Positions 36,223 to 46,489 are shown, numbered from the stretch's first letter. The stretch is 64,000 bases of DNA from Rhodocyclales bacterium (GCA_016235025.1 JACRMV010000002.1:1-64000), one strand, 5' to 3'. Translations and numbers: made by a program. Notes: generated from the letters alone by a model not told the origin.

Positions 36223-37721
36223 AATCATGGGAAGTCGTCATCGGGCTGGAAACCCATGCCCAGCTCAGAACCCGGTCAAAGATTTTTTCCGGCAGCAGCG
36301 TCGCTTTTGGCGCCGAGCCCAATCGCCAGGCTAGTGCGGTGGATATCGCGCTGCCGGGCGTGTTGCCGGTGCTGAACCGTGAAGCCGTGCTGTGCGCGAT
36401 CAAGTTCGGCCTGGCGGTGAACGGGAACATCGCACCGCGGTCGGTTTTCGCGCGCAAGAATTATTTTTATCCCGATCTGCCCAAGGGTTACCAGATCAGC
36501 CAGTTCGAACTGCCGGTGGTGTCGGGTGGCGGCCTGGCGATTCGCCTCGGACAGGGTGACGAGATGCGAGAAAAACTCGTCCATCTCACCCGCGCCCATC
36601 TCGAAGAAGATGCCGGCAAATCATTGCATGAGGATTTTCACGGCAAGACCGGCATCGACCTGAATCGCGCCGGTACGCCGCTGCTGGAGATCGTTTCCGA
36701 ACCCGAGATGAGATCAAGCGCCGAAGCCGTGGCCTATGCCAAGGCGCTGCATGCGCTGGTGCAATGGATCGGGATTTGCGACGGCAACATGCAGGAAGGC
36801 AGCTTCCGCTGCGATGCCAATGTCTCGGTGCGTCCGCTGGGACAAAAGGAATTCGGCACGCGGCGCGAGATCAAGAATCTCAATTCCTTCCGCTTCATGC
36901 AGCAGGCGATTGATTTCGAGGTGCAATGGCAGATCAACGAAATCGAGGAAGGTCGCGCCATCCGGCAGGCCACCGTGCTGTTCGACCCGGACAGCGGTGA
37001 AACGCGCGCCATGCGCAGCAAGGAAGACGCCCACGATTACCGCTATTTCCCCGACCCCGACTTGTTGCCGCTGGAAATCACGCCGGGCTGGATCGAAGAA
37101 GTGCGCGCCGCGTTGCCCGAGTTGCCGCAGGCAATGAAGGCGCGTTTCGAGGCGGACTACGGCTTATCGGCCTACGATGCGGCAACGCTCACCGCGTCGC
37201 GAGGGATGGCGGATTACTTCAGCCGAACCGTTGACGTCGCCGGGCGTGAGCGGGCCAAGCTCTGCGCCAACTGGGTCATCAATGATGTGCGTCGTTTTAT
37301 GACGGGGGGTACTCGCGACGATGTCGGCGAGCCGGTAGCGAGTGAAGTCCGGGATGGGACGCCTGGTCGCGACGCTATCCGTGTATCTGCCGAGAGTCTG
37401 GCCAGGTTGATCGCCCGCATCACTGACGGGACCATCTCAAATGCAGGTGCCAAGAAAGCCTTCGTTGAGTTGTGGACAGGTCCGCAACTGGACGTCGATG
37501 AAGTAATCAATCGGTTGGGCCTGAAGCAGATGAACGACGGCGGTGCGCTGGAAAAGATCATTGACGAAGTCCTCGCCGCCAACGCGAAGTCCGTCGAGGA
37601 GTACCGTGCCGGTAAGGAAAAGGCCTTCAACGCCCTGGTCGGCCAGGTGATGAAGGCCAGCAAGGGAAAAGCCAACCCGCAGCAGGTGGGCGAGTTGTTG
37701 AAGAAAAAACTCGGCGGCTGA
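36219..37721 (+). CDS. gatB: Asp/Glu-tRNA amidotransferase subunit B
   Basis: A 500-aa subunit that binds the tRNA and performs the kinase and transamidation step. Conserved: [57 protein letters not shown] and the C-terminal YqeY-like helical domain ([20 protein letters not shown]). ATG at 36219 overlaps the gatA stop. An extra in-frame 54 bp with 8-bp direct repeats lies near residues 365-385 (see findings). Confidence 0.97.
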   Translation: MKSWEVVIGLETHAQLRTRSKIFSGSSVAFGAEPNRQASAVDIALPGVLPVLNREAVLCAIKFGLAVNGNIAPRSVFARKNYFYPDLPKGYQISQFELPVVSGGGLAIRLGQGDEMREKLVHLTRAHLEEDAGKSLHEDFHGKTGIDLNRAGTPLLEIVSEPEMRSSAEAVAYAKALHALVQWIGICDGNMQEGSFRCDANVSVRPLGQKEFGTRREIKNLNSFRFMQQAIDFEVQWQINEIEEGRAIRQATVLFDPDSGETRAMRSKEDAHDYRYFPDPDLLPLEITPGWIEEVRAALPELPQAMKARFEADYGLSAYDAATLTASRGMADYFSRTVDVAGRERAKLCANWVINDVRRFMTGGTRDDVGEPVASEVRDGTPGRDAIRVSAESLARLIARITDGTISNAGAKKAFVELWTGPQLDVDEVINRLGLKQMNDGGALEKIIDEVLAANAKSVEEYRAGKEKAFNALVGQVMKASKGKANPQQVGELLKKKLGG

Positions 37722-37724
37722 CTT

Positions 37725-38414
37725 TCACTTCTTGGCCGGCGCGGGGCTGGGCGCCGGAGTCGTTGCGGGGGTTGTTCCGGGCGCCGCCGCAGGCTCCGCT
37801 GCCTGCTTGCCGGTAAGCTCGATATAACGCTTTTTCTCGTCGGCAAAGCGAGCGCGCACTTCATCCATTTCCTTGGTGCGATCATTCACGGCGGCCTGCT
37901 GCGAGCGCAGCTCGCTCTCGTTGTCGCGGACCAGGGTCTTCAACTGATCGGGCATCGGTTTCTTTTTGTAGAACTCTTTCTCGGCATCGAGTTTCTTCTT
38001 CTTGGCGGTGGCCTCGTCGAGACGGGTCTGGGCTTGTTTCAGGTTTTTTTCCAGTTCGGCCAGCGAGCGGTCGCGGGCCTTGTCGATTTCTGCGACGTTC
38101 GCATAGTTCGACACCAGCGCCAGAGATTTGCGGCGATCGTCTGCCGCCTTGCGTTTTTCCGCGTCGACCTTGGCCAGTTCGGCAGCGCGCCGTGATTTTT
38201 GTTCGGCCGTCAGCGGCGCCTCATAATTTTTTGCGACACGGCCCGAGCTGTCACGTTCTTCATAGGCGCGGTCGGCGCATTCGGGGGGCACGAAATCGCC
38301 GCACACCTTGCGTCCCCGAGCATCGTCGCAGCAGAAGATTCGCGCCTGCTGGGCTGAGGCCAAGGTCGAGAGCAACAGCATTGCGGTGAACAGCGAAGCG
38401 GAAATGAGGCGCAT
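37725..38414 (-). CDS. secreted coiled-coil protein with DUF4124-like N-terminus
   Basis: A 229-aa protein. Signal peptide (ending STLASAQQ), a Cys-rich N-terminal part (FCCDDARGRKVCGDFVPPEC) resembling DUF4124 domains, then a long charged coiled coil (about residues 60-190) and a Pro/Ala-rich tail. Periplasmic location expected; function unknown. ATG 38414 has a strong AGGGAG site. The frame is open further upstream over pyrE, which is not credible. Confidence 0.8.
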   Translation of the reverse strand: MRLISASLFTAMLLLSTLASAQQARIFCCDDARGRKVCGDFVPPECADRAYEERDSSGRVAKNYEAPLTAEQKSRRAAELAKVDAEKRKAADDRRKSLALVSNYANVAEIDKARDRSLAELEKNLKQAQTRLDEATAKKKKLDAEKEFYKKKPMPDQLKTLVRDNESELRSQQAAVNDRTKEMDEVRARFADEKKRYIELTGKQAAEPAAAPGTTPATTPAPSPAPAKK

Positions 38415-38434
38415 GGAGGTCTCCCTGAAAAGGT

Positions 38435-39094
38435 TCATTCGCAGCCATAGCGCGCCCGGTAAGCGCGCACGGCGGTGAGGTTTTCGGCCAGGTCCGGCTG
38501 ACCACCAAGATAATCGATCAAGTCGGTCAGGCGGGCAATGCTGATGACCGGCAGGCCATAGGTTTGCTCGACTTCCTGCACCGCCGAGAGCGCGCCGGCG
38601 CCGCGTTCCTGGCGGTCGAGTGCGATGAGCACGGCGGCTGGCGTGGCGCCGGCGCCACGAATCAGGTCGACCGATTCGCGCACCGAGGTGCCGGCCGAAA
38701 TCACGTCGTCGATAATCAGCACGCGCCCGGCCAGCGGCGCGCCGACCAGTGTGCCGCCTTCGCCGTGATCCTTGGCTTCCTTGCGGTTGTAGGCGTATGG
38801 CAGGTTGTGGCCGAGGCCGGCAAGCGCCATCGCGGTGCCGGCGGCAAGCGGGATGCCCTTGTAGGCAGGGCCGAAAATCATGTCGAACGCGAGACCCGTC
38901 GAAAGGATGCGATGGGCATAAAAATCGCACAGCGCTGCCAGCGAGGCGCCATCGTTGAAGAGTCCGGCATTGAAGAAATAAGGCGAGAGCCGGCCCGCCT
39001 TGGTCTTGAATTCGCCGAAGCGGAGCACGCCCAGATCGCGAGCGAAGGCGATAAACTCACGGCTCTGCTCGACAGGAATCACATTTGCATTCAT
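38435..39094 (-). CDS. pyrE: orotate phosphoribosyltransferase
   Basis: A 219-aa enzyme making OMP from orotate and PRPP. Motifs: [18 protein letters not shown], the flexible loop [13 protein letters not shown], and the PRPP motif [21 protein letters not shown] at 39094 gives the family length. Divergent from xth with only 33 bp between the two starts. Confidence 0.97.
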   Translation of the reverse strand: MNANVIPVEQSREFIAFARDLGVLRFGEFKTKAGRLSPYFFNAGLFNDGASLAALCDFYAHRILSTGLAFDMIFGPAYKGIPLAAGTAMALAGLGHNLPYAYNRKEAKDHGEGGTLVGAPLAGRVLIIDDVISAGTSVRESVDLIRGAGATPAAVLIALDRQERGAGALSAVQEVEQTYGLPVISIARLTDLIDYLGGQPDLAENLTAVRAYRARYGCE

Positions 39095-39127
39095 CGGGCG
39101 CATTCTACATCCACCGGCCGGAGCCAC

Positions 39128-39925
39128 ATGCTGCGCATTATCACATTGAATTTCAACGGCATACGCTCGGCGGCGAAGAAGGGTGCATTCGACTGGCTGG
39201 CCACGCAGAACGCCGATATCGTCTGCGTGCAGGAGCTGAAGGCGCAACTGGGCGAGATTCCCGCCGTGCCGCCAGCGCCGACTTTTTCCCACGCCAGTTT
39301 TCATTGCGCCGAGAAGAAAGGCTACAGCGGCGTCGGCATCTACAGCCGGCACAGGCCGGATCGAATCATCGAGGGTTTCGGCAATGCCGAGTTCGATGCC
39401 GAAGGCCGCTACATCCAGGCCGACTTTGGTCGCCTTTCGGTGGTCTCGCTGTATCTGCCGTCGGGTTCCAGTTCGCCGCAGCGACAGGAAGCCAAATTCC
39501 GTTTTCTCGATCAGTTCCGTCCGCTGCTGGAACAGCTCGCCGCCGCTGCGCGCCGCGACGGACGCGAAGTCGTACTGTGCGGCGACTGGAACATCGCCCA
39601 TCGCGAGATCGATTTGAAAAACTGGAAGTCGAACCAGAAAAATTCCGGCTTCCTGCCAGAAGAGCGGGCCTGGATCGGTTCCGTGTTCGACGACCTGGGC
39701 TGGGTCGATGTCTATCGCCGGCTCTATCCCGCGGCAACCGGCGAGGCCTACACCTGGTGGTCGAATCGTGGTCAGGCATGGGCCAGGAATGTCGGCTGGC
39801 GCATCGACTACCAGATTGCCACGCCGGGCTTCGCCGCCACTGCACGGCGGGCCGAGGTGTATCGGGAGCAACGTTTTTCCGATCATGCGCCGCTTAGTAT
39901 TGATTACGATTGGTCAATTGGATGA
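39128..39925 (+). CDS. xth: exodeoxyribonuclease III
   Basis: A 265-aa AP endonuclease/3'-5' exonuclease. Visible: [29 protein letters not shown] (metal Glu), GGD-type region [18 protein letters not shown], and the C-terminal [10 protein letters not shown] and FSDHAPL. Residues about 46-53 (AVPPAPTF) are a copy of the dispersed repeat in the loop before [18 protein letters not shown]. Confidence 0.95.
   Translation: MLRIITLNFNGIRSAAKKGAFDWLATQNADIVCVQELKAQLGEIPAVPPAPTFSHASFHCAEKKGYSGVGIYSRHRPDRIIEGFGNAEFDAEGRYIQADFGRLSVVSLYLPSGSSSPQRQEAKFRFLDQFRPLLEQLAAAARRDGREVVLCGDWNIAHREIDLKNWKSNQKNSGFLPEERAWIGSVFDDLGWVDVYRRLYPAATGEAYTWWSNRGQAWARNVGWRIDYQIATPGFAATARRAEVYREQRFSDHAPLSIDYDWSIG
39262..39286 (-). 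repeat. dispersed 25-bp repeat, copy 9 (in xth)
   Basis: 23 of 25 bases match the consensus in reverse orientation; it encodes AVPPAPTF in the xth frame. Confidence 0.85.
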
Positions 39926-39994
39926 CATGCCTTATTGCGGTGAAACGGAAAAGGCGGTAGCCTTTAGACTTTCATTGATTCACCGGAGAAAATC

Positions 39995-40297
39995 ATGACT
40001 GATGTAACCAAAGACAAGTTGATTGCCGACACGCGCCTCGTTATTGCCGATGCCGAAGAACTGCTGAAAGCTACGGCAGGCCAGGCCGGCGAGAAGATCG
40101 CCGAACTGCGCGCCAAGACGGCCGACCGCATCGCCGGCCTGAAAATCAAGCTGACGGAAGCGGAAACTGCCGTGGTGGAAAAAGCCAAACAGTCCTGCCG
40201 CGCTGCGGATGACTATGTGCAGGACCATCCCTGGCGCGCCGTTGGCGTGGCGGCAGGTGTCGGTTTGCTGGTTGGCCTGCTGATCGGTCGTCGCTGA
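39995..40297 (+). CDS. yqjD: DUF883 membrane protein (ElaB/YqjD family)
   Basis: A 100-aa protein: N-terminal amphipathic helix (LIADTRLVIADAEELLKATA), coiled coil, and a C-terminal membrane helix ending in the family glycine-zipper and Arg pair (AVGVAAGVGLLVGLLIGRR). E. coli relatives are tail-anchored inner-membrane proteins that bind ribosomes in stationary phase. GGAGAA upstream of ATG. First of a three-gene set with YqjE- and YqjK-like genes. Confidence 0.92.
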   Translation: MTDVTKDKLIADTRLVIADAEELLKATAGQAGEKIAELRAKTADRIAGLKIKLTEAETAVVEKAKQSCRAADDYVQDHPWRAVGVAAGVGLLVGLLIGRR

Positions 40298-40324
40298 TTT
40301 TCCGCAGCCTCCTGGTTCCGCATC

Positions 40325-40753
40325 GTGGAAGGGAAGGCTGTGGCCGATAGCGTATCCCGGGCCGGACTCTTCGCATCACTGAGGGGGCTGCTGGGGACGG
40401 CCGTTGCGCTGCTGAAAAATCGCCTCGAACTGCTCGGCATCGAGCTTGCCGAGGAGCGTGAGCGGTTGCTGGCCTTGCTGGTCTGGGGCGCGGTGGCTTG
40501 CGTTGGCCTTGCAGCCGGGCTGGTCTTCTTCGCCGTGCTGATTACGGTGCTGCTGTGGGACAGCAACCGGTTGCTGGTGCTGGGCGTGTTTTCGGCCTTG
40601 TTCCTCGGCGCTGGGTTCTATGCCTTCGTCATGACATCACGCCTGGCACGCGCCGGATCGAAACTGTTTGCCGCGAGCCTGGCCGAGTTGCACAAGGATG
40701 GCGCCGCACTGGCGCCGGAAAAAACGTCAGCCGAGCCGTCCGACCGGCAATGA
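40325..40753 (+). CDS. yqjE: YqjE-like phage-holin-family membrane protein
   Basis: A 142-aa protein with two adjacent membrane helices (LLVWGAVACVGLAAGLVFF; LVLGVFSALFLGAGFYAFV) of the DUF1469/Actinobacterial-holin-like family. It follows yqjD by 27 bp and overlaps the next gene by 4 bp. Function unknown. Confidence 0.88.
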   Translation: MEGKAVADSVSRAGLFASLRGLLGTAVALLKNRLELLGIELAEERERLLALLVWGAVACVGLAAGLVFFAVLITVLLWDSNRLLVLGVFSALFLGAGFYAFVMTSRLARAGSKLFAASLAELHKDGAALAPEKTSAEPSDRQ

Positions 40754-41043
40754 ACGCCAGGCTTGTCGAGTTGGTGCTCAGGAAACAGCGGCTGCAAATC
40801 GACAGCGCGGCTTTGCGCGGTGACTTGAGCCGTTTTGCGGCCGGTCTTTCACCCCTGTTTGCAGCGACCGATCATGTTGCCGACGGCATGATCTGGTTGC
40901 GGCGTCACCCGCAAATTCTCGCGGCGGCGGTGCTGGGTCTTTTTCTGGTGCGACCGCGCCGCGTGCTGCGCTGGACACGGCGCGCGTTTATCGGCTGGCA
41001 GGCCTGGCGACGCGTGAAGGGGCTACTCGTCGGCCAGCGGTGA
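40750..41043 (+). CDS. yqjK: YqjK-like protein
   Basis: A 97-aa basic protein with an N-terminal helix (RLVELVLRKQRLQIDSAALR) and one hydrophobic segment near residues 55-70. The yqjDEK order is common in Proteobacteria. Its last 21 bp overlap the end of the convergent VWA gene. Confidence 0.8.
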   Translation: MNARLVELVLRKQRLQIDSAALRGDLSRFAAGLSPLFAATDHVADGMIWLRRHPQILAAAVLGLFLVRPRRVLRWTRRAFIGWQAWRRVKGLLVGQR

Positions 41044-42609
41044 TGGCGGCACGACGGCGGCGCTCTCGCCCTGATGGACGCCGATGCGCACCAGTGCCGC
41101 AGCGGTCTCGGCCGTCGCCACTTTGAGGTTCTTGTCGTAGCGCAGGGCGCCGGGGAAGTATTTCATCGTCATGTTTCTGTCATGGCTCACCGAGGAATCG
41201 GCGCTGGTGAAACGGCGCCATTCACTGACCTGATAGACGTCATCGGCAATCTCGCGCAGGCCGATGGTTTCGCGGTCGGCGATGAGAACCCCTTGCACGC
41301 GCAGACCCTGGCCGGTTTTCGCGCTTTCCAGGCGCTGCACAAGCGCAGCCGTGGCGCCGAATTCGCCATCGGTGGCAATCAGCAGGTCGGCGAACTGCCA
41401 GGCCTCGCTTTCGATGCGCGTCAGAGCACGTGTCAGCGGCTCGGTGATGTCGGTGCCGCCGTTGAAGCTTTGTGACATGAACGCGAGCAGGCTGGACAGG
41501 CCCGCGCCGTCGAGCGGCAACTCGTGCTCAATGATTTCCTCCGGCCCGCTAAAGCAATAGACATAACAGGCGCGGCGCTGGGCGTGGGCGACACGCATGG
41601 CTTCCAGCACCAGCGCCTTGGCCACGGTTTCAGGCCCGCCGCGCATCGAGCCGGAGGTATCGACGCAGATCACCATCGGCCCCATCTCCAGCCGGCGCTG
41701 CGCCTGGGGGCGGGGCAGCGGACGCCAGGTTTCGCGCAGGACGCTGATCGGTTCACGCAGAATGTCACTGTCCTCGTAGGCCAGCAGCGTGCGTTCGGCG
41801 TGGCGGGCGAACCAGATCAGACGCAGGCGCGGATGCGGCAGAAGCTGGGCTTCGCTTGGCAACATGCGGCTGACACGGCCGGAACGCTCGATGCCTCGTG
41901 TCTCGGCCGGAAGGTCGGGGACGTGGGTTTCGCGCCATTCGGTGACGGCCGTGGTGACTTTCTCCATCGCCTCGATCGCTGGCGCGGGTTGCAGGTCGGG
42001 CTCTTCGGTCTGGCGGGCGCGGCCGAGGCGGCGGATCATCTGGCGCAATTCGTCGAGCTGCTCGAGCTGGGCGCGAATGCGCAGCAGTTCCTGCCAGGCG
42101 GCCGAATGCAGCAGGCCGCGGGTGAGATCCCATTGCTCGAACTTGAATACATCGCCCAGGTCGGCAAACATCCGTAATACTTCCTGCAATTCCTGGGCAA
42201 TCGGTTCCCACTCGTCGCGGAAACCTTCCGCCACTGTACGCGCCGCCGTTGCTTCGTCCATCGTTTCGCGGTAGTCGATCAGGCGGTCGATATGCCAGAG
42301 CATGGTACGCACAACCTGATCGACCAGTTCGGCGCGCCCTGCGCACAAGTCCGGCAGTTTCAGCGCCTCGATTTCACCGCGCAGCAGCGGCAAGACCGGA
42401 CCGGCAGCCCAGTCGGCCGCCGTCGTCGGCAGGGTGCCGGCGAGGAGCTGCATACGCCAGCTATCGAGGGCGTCGAGGCGGCGCGGCAGCGGTCCCAGGC
42501 TGTTGATGATGCCTGACAGCCAGAGTCCGCGCGGCAGTGCATCGAGTGCAGCGAGTGGCGCTTCCAGTGCGTCGGGGTCAAGGGGCAGCACGGAAGTGCC
42601 CAGGCTCAA
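41023..42609 (-). CDS. VWA-domain protein, ViaA-like partner of MoxR ATPase
   Basis: A protein of about 528 aa. The N-terminal two thirds are helical; the C-terminal von Willebrand A domain has an intact MIDAS (ICVDTSGSMRG, TDITEPL, ATDGEFG). ViaA works with the MoxR-family ATPase RavA in E. coli. No ATG is near the expected start; TTG at 42609, overlapping the upstream stop (TTGA), or GTG at 42591 are the candidates. Longer translations run into the ATPase gene and are not credible. Confidence 0.85.
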   Translation of the reverse strand: MSLGTSVLPLDPDALEAPLAALDALPRGLWLSGIINSLGPLPRRLDALDSWRMQLLAGTLPTTAADWAAGPVLPLLRGEIEALKLPDLCAGRAELVDQVVRTMLWHIDRLIDYRETMDEATAARTVAEGFRDEWEPIAQELQEVLRMFADLGDVFKFEQWDLTRGLLHSAAWQELLRIRAQLEQLDELRQMIRRLGRARQTEEPDLQPAPAIEAMEKVTTAVTEWRETHVPDLPAETRGIERSGRVSRMLPSEAQLLPHPRLRLIWFARHAERTLLAYEDSDILREPISVLRETWRPLPRPQAQRRLEMGPMVICVDTSGSMRGGPETVAKALVLEAMRVAHAQRRACYVYCFSGPEEIIEHELPLDGAGLSSLLAFMSQSFNGGTDITEPLTRALTRIESEAWQFADLLIATDGEFGATAALVQRLESAKTGQGLRVQGVLIADRETIGLREIADDVYQVSEWRRFTSADSSVSHDRNMTMKYFPGALRYDKNLKVATAETAAALVRIGVHQGESAAVVPPSPLADE

Positions 42610-44030
42610 ACGGAAGCATCGGTGTTCATCATGGCCGCGAGCGGCTCGGGGATAATGCCGTTGTCCTTCTCCAGCCGCGGCAAGGAGGCAAAGCCGCTGC
42701 ATACGCCTTGCAGCCGCTGGTGCAGGGCGAGAATCTCGCTGCGGCAGGCGGCCAGATGATGCATGGCCTGGGGCACGAATTCGGGCGCGATCCACAGATG
42801 ATGCGACACCTCGTATTGCAGTTCGTGCTCCAAGGCATCCAGCCGGGCGATGAAGGCATCGATCTCGGCGATGACGGCCTGTATCTGCGCCACGCGGGCC
42901 GCGATGTGGGTGGCGCCGTAACGCCGCGAACGAAGGAAAGAGGACAGGCGCGGCATCATGGATGTGCTTTTGGCTTCGCTGGCGCGCTCATCCAGCGCTA
43001 GCGCGCCGTTCTCGTCGTAGTTCAGATCGTTGCTATCGCGCTCGAGGCTGAGTTGCGCTTCGAAGGCTTCGACAACACGGGTAAAACGCTCCGGCCGTGT
43101 GGCCCCCGCTGTGCCAATGGTACGGGCGTACCAGTCAGCGACGATGGGAGCCTGCGCCGGATTTTCGGTGGCGCAGAACTGCGTCAGCCAGACATCCCAG
43201 AGCGTTACGCTGTGGCGGCCATTGGATAGCGCGGATGCCTTGAGCAGGCGCACGATCTTGTGCCAGCGCCGATCCGAGACACGAATCTGCTGTGCGCCGA
43301 GGTGCGCGCGGAGCCGGGTCAACAGATCGACAATTGCTTCCGGCAATGCAACGTCGTCAATCGCGGCGATGAAATCGCACAGTGTGTTGCGCCCGATCTT
43401 GTCTTCCTCGGCCAGCATGCGCTGACTGCCGCTCTTCAGTTGCAGCAGTTCGCGAAAACCGGAATCGCTGACCGGATCGATGGCCAGACGCAGCAGGAAG
43501 CGGTCATGAAACGCGGCCAGCGCCTCATCCTGCGGCACTTCGTTGGAGGCGCCGATGACCGAGATCAGCGGACAGGCCAGCCGTCGCGCGCCATTGTCGA
43601 ATTCGCGTTCGTTGAGCAGCGTCAGCAGTGCATTCAGGATCGCGCTATTGGCCTTGAACACTTCGTCGATGAAGGCAATCGAAGCCTGGGGCAGGAAGCC
43701 GGCCGTCTGTCGTTCGTAGCGGTCTTCTTCAAGCGCGGCGATGGAGAGCGGGCCGAACAGTTCTTCCGGCACCGAAAAGCGCGTCAGCAGGCGCTCGAAA
43801 TAGGCGGCATCGCGAAACACGTGGTGCAAGCGCCGCGCGATTTCGCTTTTTGCCGTGCCGGGCGGCCCGATCAGCAACAGGTGCTCGCCGGCCAGTGCCG
43901 CCAACAGGGCCAGGCGTGCCGCCGTGCTGCGCTCGACCAGGTCGGCGCAGAGGTAGGCGGTCAGGCGCGGCAACTTCGCGTTCAGCGCGGCAAGCGCGGC
44001 GGGAAAAGGGGTGGCGTCAGCTTGGTTCAT
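42606..44030 (-). CDS. MoxR-family AAA+ ATPase, RavA-like
   Basis: A 474-aa ATPase: Walker A LIGPPGTAKSEIAR, Walker B IAFIDEVFKANSAILNALLT, sensor SVIGASNEVPQDEALAAFHDR, and a C-terminal helical region. MoxR proteins act as chaperones in assembling metal centres or complexes, usually with a VWA protein; here the VWA gene overlaps its stop. ATG 44030 is favoured (MNQADATPFPAAL); a longer upstream frame has no family similarity. Confidence 0.9.
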   Translation of the reverse strand: MNQADATPFPAALAALNAKLPRLTAYLCADLVERSTAARLALLAALAGEHLLLIGPPGTAKSEIARRLHHVFRDAAYFERLLTRFSVPEELFGPLSIAALEEDRYERQTAGFLPQASIAFIDEVFKANSAILNALLTLLNEREFDNGARRLACPLISVIGASNEVPQDEALAAFHDRFLLRLAIDPVSDSGFRELLQLKSGSQRMLAEEDKIGRNTLCDFIAAIDDVALPEAIVDLLTRLRAHLGAQQIRVSDRRWHKIVRLLKASALSNGRHSVTLWDVWLTQFCATENPAQAPIVADWYARTIGTAGATRPERFTRVVEAFEAQLSLERDSNDLNYDENGALALDERASEAKSTSMMPRLSSFLRSRRYGATHIAARVAQIQAVIAEIDAFIARLDALEHELQYEVSHHLWIAPEFVPQAMHHLAACRSEILALHQRLQGVCSGFASLPRLEKDNGIIPEPLAAMMNTDASV

Positions 44031-44425
44031 CGGTAATCCATGATTCGCTTTGGGAAGCTGCGATTGTCTCTCTTTTCCCGTATTGATAAAACTGATCGGA
44101 ATCAAGCCAGGCTGATGATAATGAAGAAAAGTCGGCACCGACAGGACGGCGAATCGCACGAACCCAACCACGGCTTTCGGTGCAGGCTTAACTTTTGCTA
44201 CGCGCAAGTTAAGCTGCGCAAGCGGCGGCCGGAACTAAAAGTCGGCTCTTATAAAGGATGAAGCAACTGCATAGCAAGAAGGGACAGGGCAGAACCCTGC
44301 CCGCTTCGCTGTGGATGTGTTACAAGGCGGTCAGGCAAAACACCTTCCTCGCCGGAGCGGATGACGGAACGGCGAATTCCTGCAACAAGCAGCTTGCAAG
44401 GCATGAATGCCGTTATCCCATTGGT
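44031..44425. other. 395-bp intergenic region with repeat and hairpin
   Basis: No gene recognised. It holds a degenerate copy of the dispersed repeat (44127-44151), an inverted repeat GCTTAACTT / AAGTTAAGC (44186-44194 and 44206-44214, 11-base loop) and a second core-only match AAAAGTCGGC at 44237-44246. It probably carries the promoter of the ATPase/VWA operon. Confidence 0.5.
44127..44151 (+). repeat. degenerate copy of the dispersed 25-bp repeat
   Basis: 19 of 25 bases match; the left core AAAAGTCGGC and right ACGGCG are intact and the middle is changed. Intergenic. Confidence 0.5.
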
Positions 44426-46486
44426 TTATTCGCTGGCTGCAGCGTGACTTTCCGGCACGACTGGTTTTTCGGCGGTTCCTTTTGTCATTTCGCTGGAAAA
44501 GAATCGGTAACCATTGCGCCCCTCTTCCTTGATCCGGTACATCGCCAGATCGGCATTTAGCAGCAGGGTATCCGCATCAATGCCGTCATCCGGATAGCAA
44601 CTGATGCCGATACTGGCCGAGATAGACAACGTGTGCCCGGCGATATTGAATGAACTTGCCAGAACAGTGACCAGATTATCGGCAATCTTCATGGCGCTCG
44701 GGGTGGAGGACAAGCCGTCCAGCAATATGGCAAACTCGTCTCCGCCCAGACGGGCAACAGTGTCGTTTTCGCGCACGCATTGTCTGATTCGCGCCGCCGC
44801 CGCTCGTAACAACTGATCTCCTGTGGCATGCCCGAAGGAATCGTTGACGGCCTTGAAGTGATCCAGATCGACAAACATCACGCCGCCCTTTGTCCCATAG
44901 CGGCTGGCCCGGGCAACCGCTTCCCGAAGCCGGGCCTCGAACTGGCCGCGATTTGCCAGTTGTGTGAGCGTATCGTGATGGGCGAGAAATTCGAGTCGGG
45001 TTTCATACTGCTTGTACTCCGAGATGTCGTTGCTTACAGAGACAAAGTGGGAGACGTGCCCGGCCGGATCCTTGATCTGGCTGATGCTGAGCCGTTGGGG
45101 GTAGATTTCTCCGTTCTTGCGCCGGCTCCAGACTTCGCCTTGCCATTGGCCCAATGCGACGACCTGGGCCCATATGTCTTCGTAGAATGCTGCCGGATGC
45201 CGGTCGGACTTAAGCAGTTCGGGATGCTTGCCCAGTATTTCCTCGCGGGCATAGCCGGTCATGAGGGTAAATGCAGTGTTGACCCACACGATTTGCCTGT
45301 CCGGAGCCATGACAATCACGGAATCCACCGTATTCTCGAGTGCTTTGGCCGCGACACGCAGATCTTCTTCGGCCTTGGCCCTGTCCGTCACGTTCTGGAT
45401 GGTGCCCTCGAAGCGTGAATGAGTGGAGGCGGCGCACGCCCTCCCGAGCTGATGAACGTATCGAGTCGCACCATCGTCTGTCACGATGCGATACTCAATG
45501 TCGAGCACAGCACCTCCAGACAAGGTGGCGACCAGTGCATTGCGTACCCACGTGCGATCTGCCTCATGCACGCGATCAAGAAACGATGTGAATGTCAGCG
45601 AGCTCGATTCCCCGGGGATGCAGAACACTTTGCACGCCTCCTCGGAAAGGAGGACATGACCGTTTTCGGAATTCCATTCCCAGTTGCCGAGTTGCGCGAT
45701 GTGCTGCGCGGTCATTAGCTGTTCGCGACTACGTTGCAACTGCTCATCGCGCAGCTCGATCTGGTCCAGCATTTCATTAAACCCGCCGATCAGCGCTCCA
45801 AGTTCGTCATCGCCGGTGCTTCTTACCCGTTGGGAATAGTCCTTCACTGTGGACACATGCTTCATCGAGTCGGCCAAGCGGCTAATCGGCTCGGAGATGA
45901 CCTTCTGTAGCTGCGAGGCGAACAGCAAGGCAATCAAGCCCGCCGTCATTACAATCAGAACCATGACAAAAGCATCAATAAGCAAGCTGGCGCGCAACGG
46001 TTCAATATCCGCTTCGAGGACAATCGTACCGATTCTTTCGTCATCCAGAACGATCGGACGCGAGATGCGGAGCGTTTCTGCAGCGAGCAGCAGGCCGTAC
46101 CGTTTCGGGCTGTCGCGTGTCGCCTCGTGCGGGTCGAGATATTCCTTAGTGCCACTGCTCTTCCTGCCGAGTCCAGACCGGGCGTGGAAGCTGGCGAACA
46201 ATTTTCCATGGGCATCATAGATATCGGCAGCGATGACCCCTGGGTCCGCATTGAGCGCTGCCAGAGTTTGCCCGGCCGACTCCGCATCCCTGAATGCCAG
46301 CGCCGAGGTAGAGTTTGTCGCGACAATTTTCGTCAGTATTGCGATGTGCTGTGCAAGGTTGTCCTGCGCGGCCGCCGTGTAGCGAACTGCAAGCGCGGTT
46401 GCCCCCAATGCCAGCGCAATACCGCAGGTCATCATGATGATCAGCGTCAGTTTGCTGCGCAGGGGAATATTTCGAAAGAGGCGCAT
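44426..46486 (-). CDS. membrane diguanylate cyclase (HAMP-PAS-PAS-GGDEF)
   Basis: A 686-aa sensor. TM1 near residue 15-35, a periplasmic domain with EYLD and RISRPIVLDDERIGTIVLEA, TM2 near 170-190, HAMP (ISEPISRLADSMKHVSTV), two PAS domains (about 265-380 and 385-505) and a GGDEF domain (about 515-670). The active site ARLGGDEFAILLDG is intact and an inhibitory RxxD site (REND) lies 5 residues before it. It makes c-di-GMP. It follows the YfiR-like gene by 3 bp and ends the pilus block. Confidence 0.93.
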   Translation of the reverse strand: MRLFRNIPLRSKLTLIIMMTCGIALALGATALAVRYTAAAQDNLAQHIAILTKIVATNSTSALAFRDAESAGQTLAALNADPGVIAADIYDAHGKLFASFHARSGLGRKSSGTKEYLDPHEATRDSPKRYGLLLAAETLRISRPIVLDDERIGTIVLEADIEPLRASLLIDAFVMVLIVMTAGLIALLFASQLQKVISEPISRLADSMKHVSTVKDYSQRVRSTGDDELGALIGGFNEMLDQIELRDEQLQRSREQLMTAQHIAQLGNWEWNSENGHVLLSEEACKVFCIPGESSSLTFTSFLDRVHEADRTWVRNALVATLSGGAVLDIEYRIVTDDGATRYVHQLGRACAASTHSRFEGTIQNVTDRAKAEEDLRVAAKALENTVDSVIVMAPDRQIVWVNTAFTLMTGYAREEILGKHPELLKSDRHPAAFYEDIWAQVVALGQWQGEVWSRRKNGEIYPQRLSISQIKDPAGHVSHFVSVSNDISEYKQYETRLEFLAHHDTLTQLANRGQFEARLREAVARASRYGTKGGVMFVDLDHFKAVNDSFGHATGDQLLRAAAARIRQCVRENDTVARLGGDEFAILLDGLSSTPSAMKIADNLVTVLASSFNIAGHTLSISASIGISCYPDDGIDADTLLLNADLAMYRIKEEGRNGYRFFSSEMTKGTAEKPVVPESHAAASE

Positions 46487-46489
46487 GCC

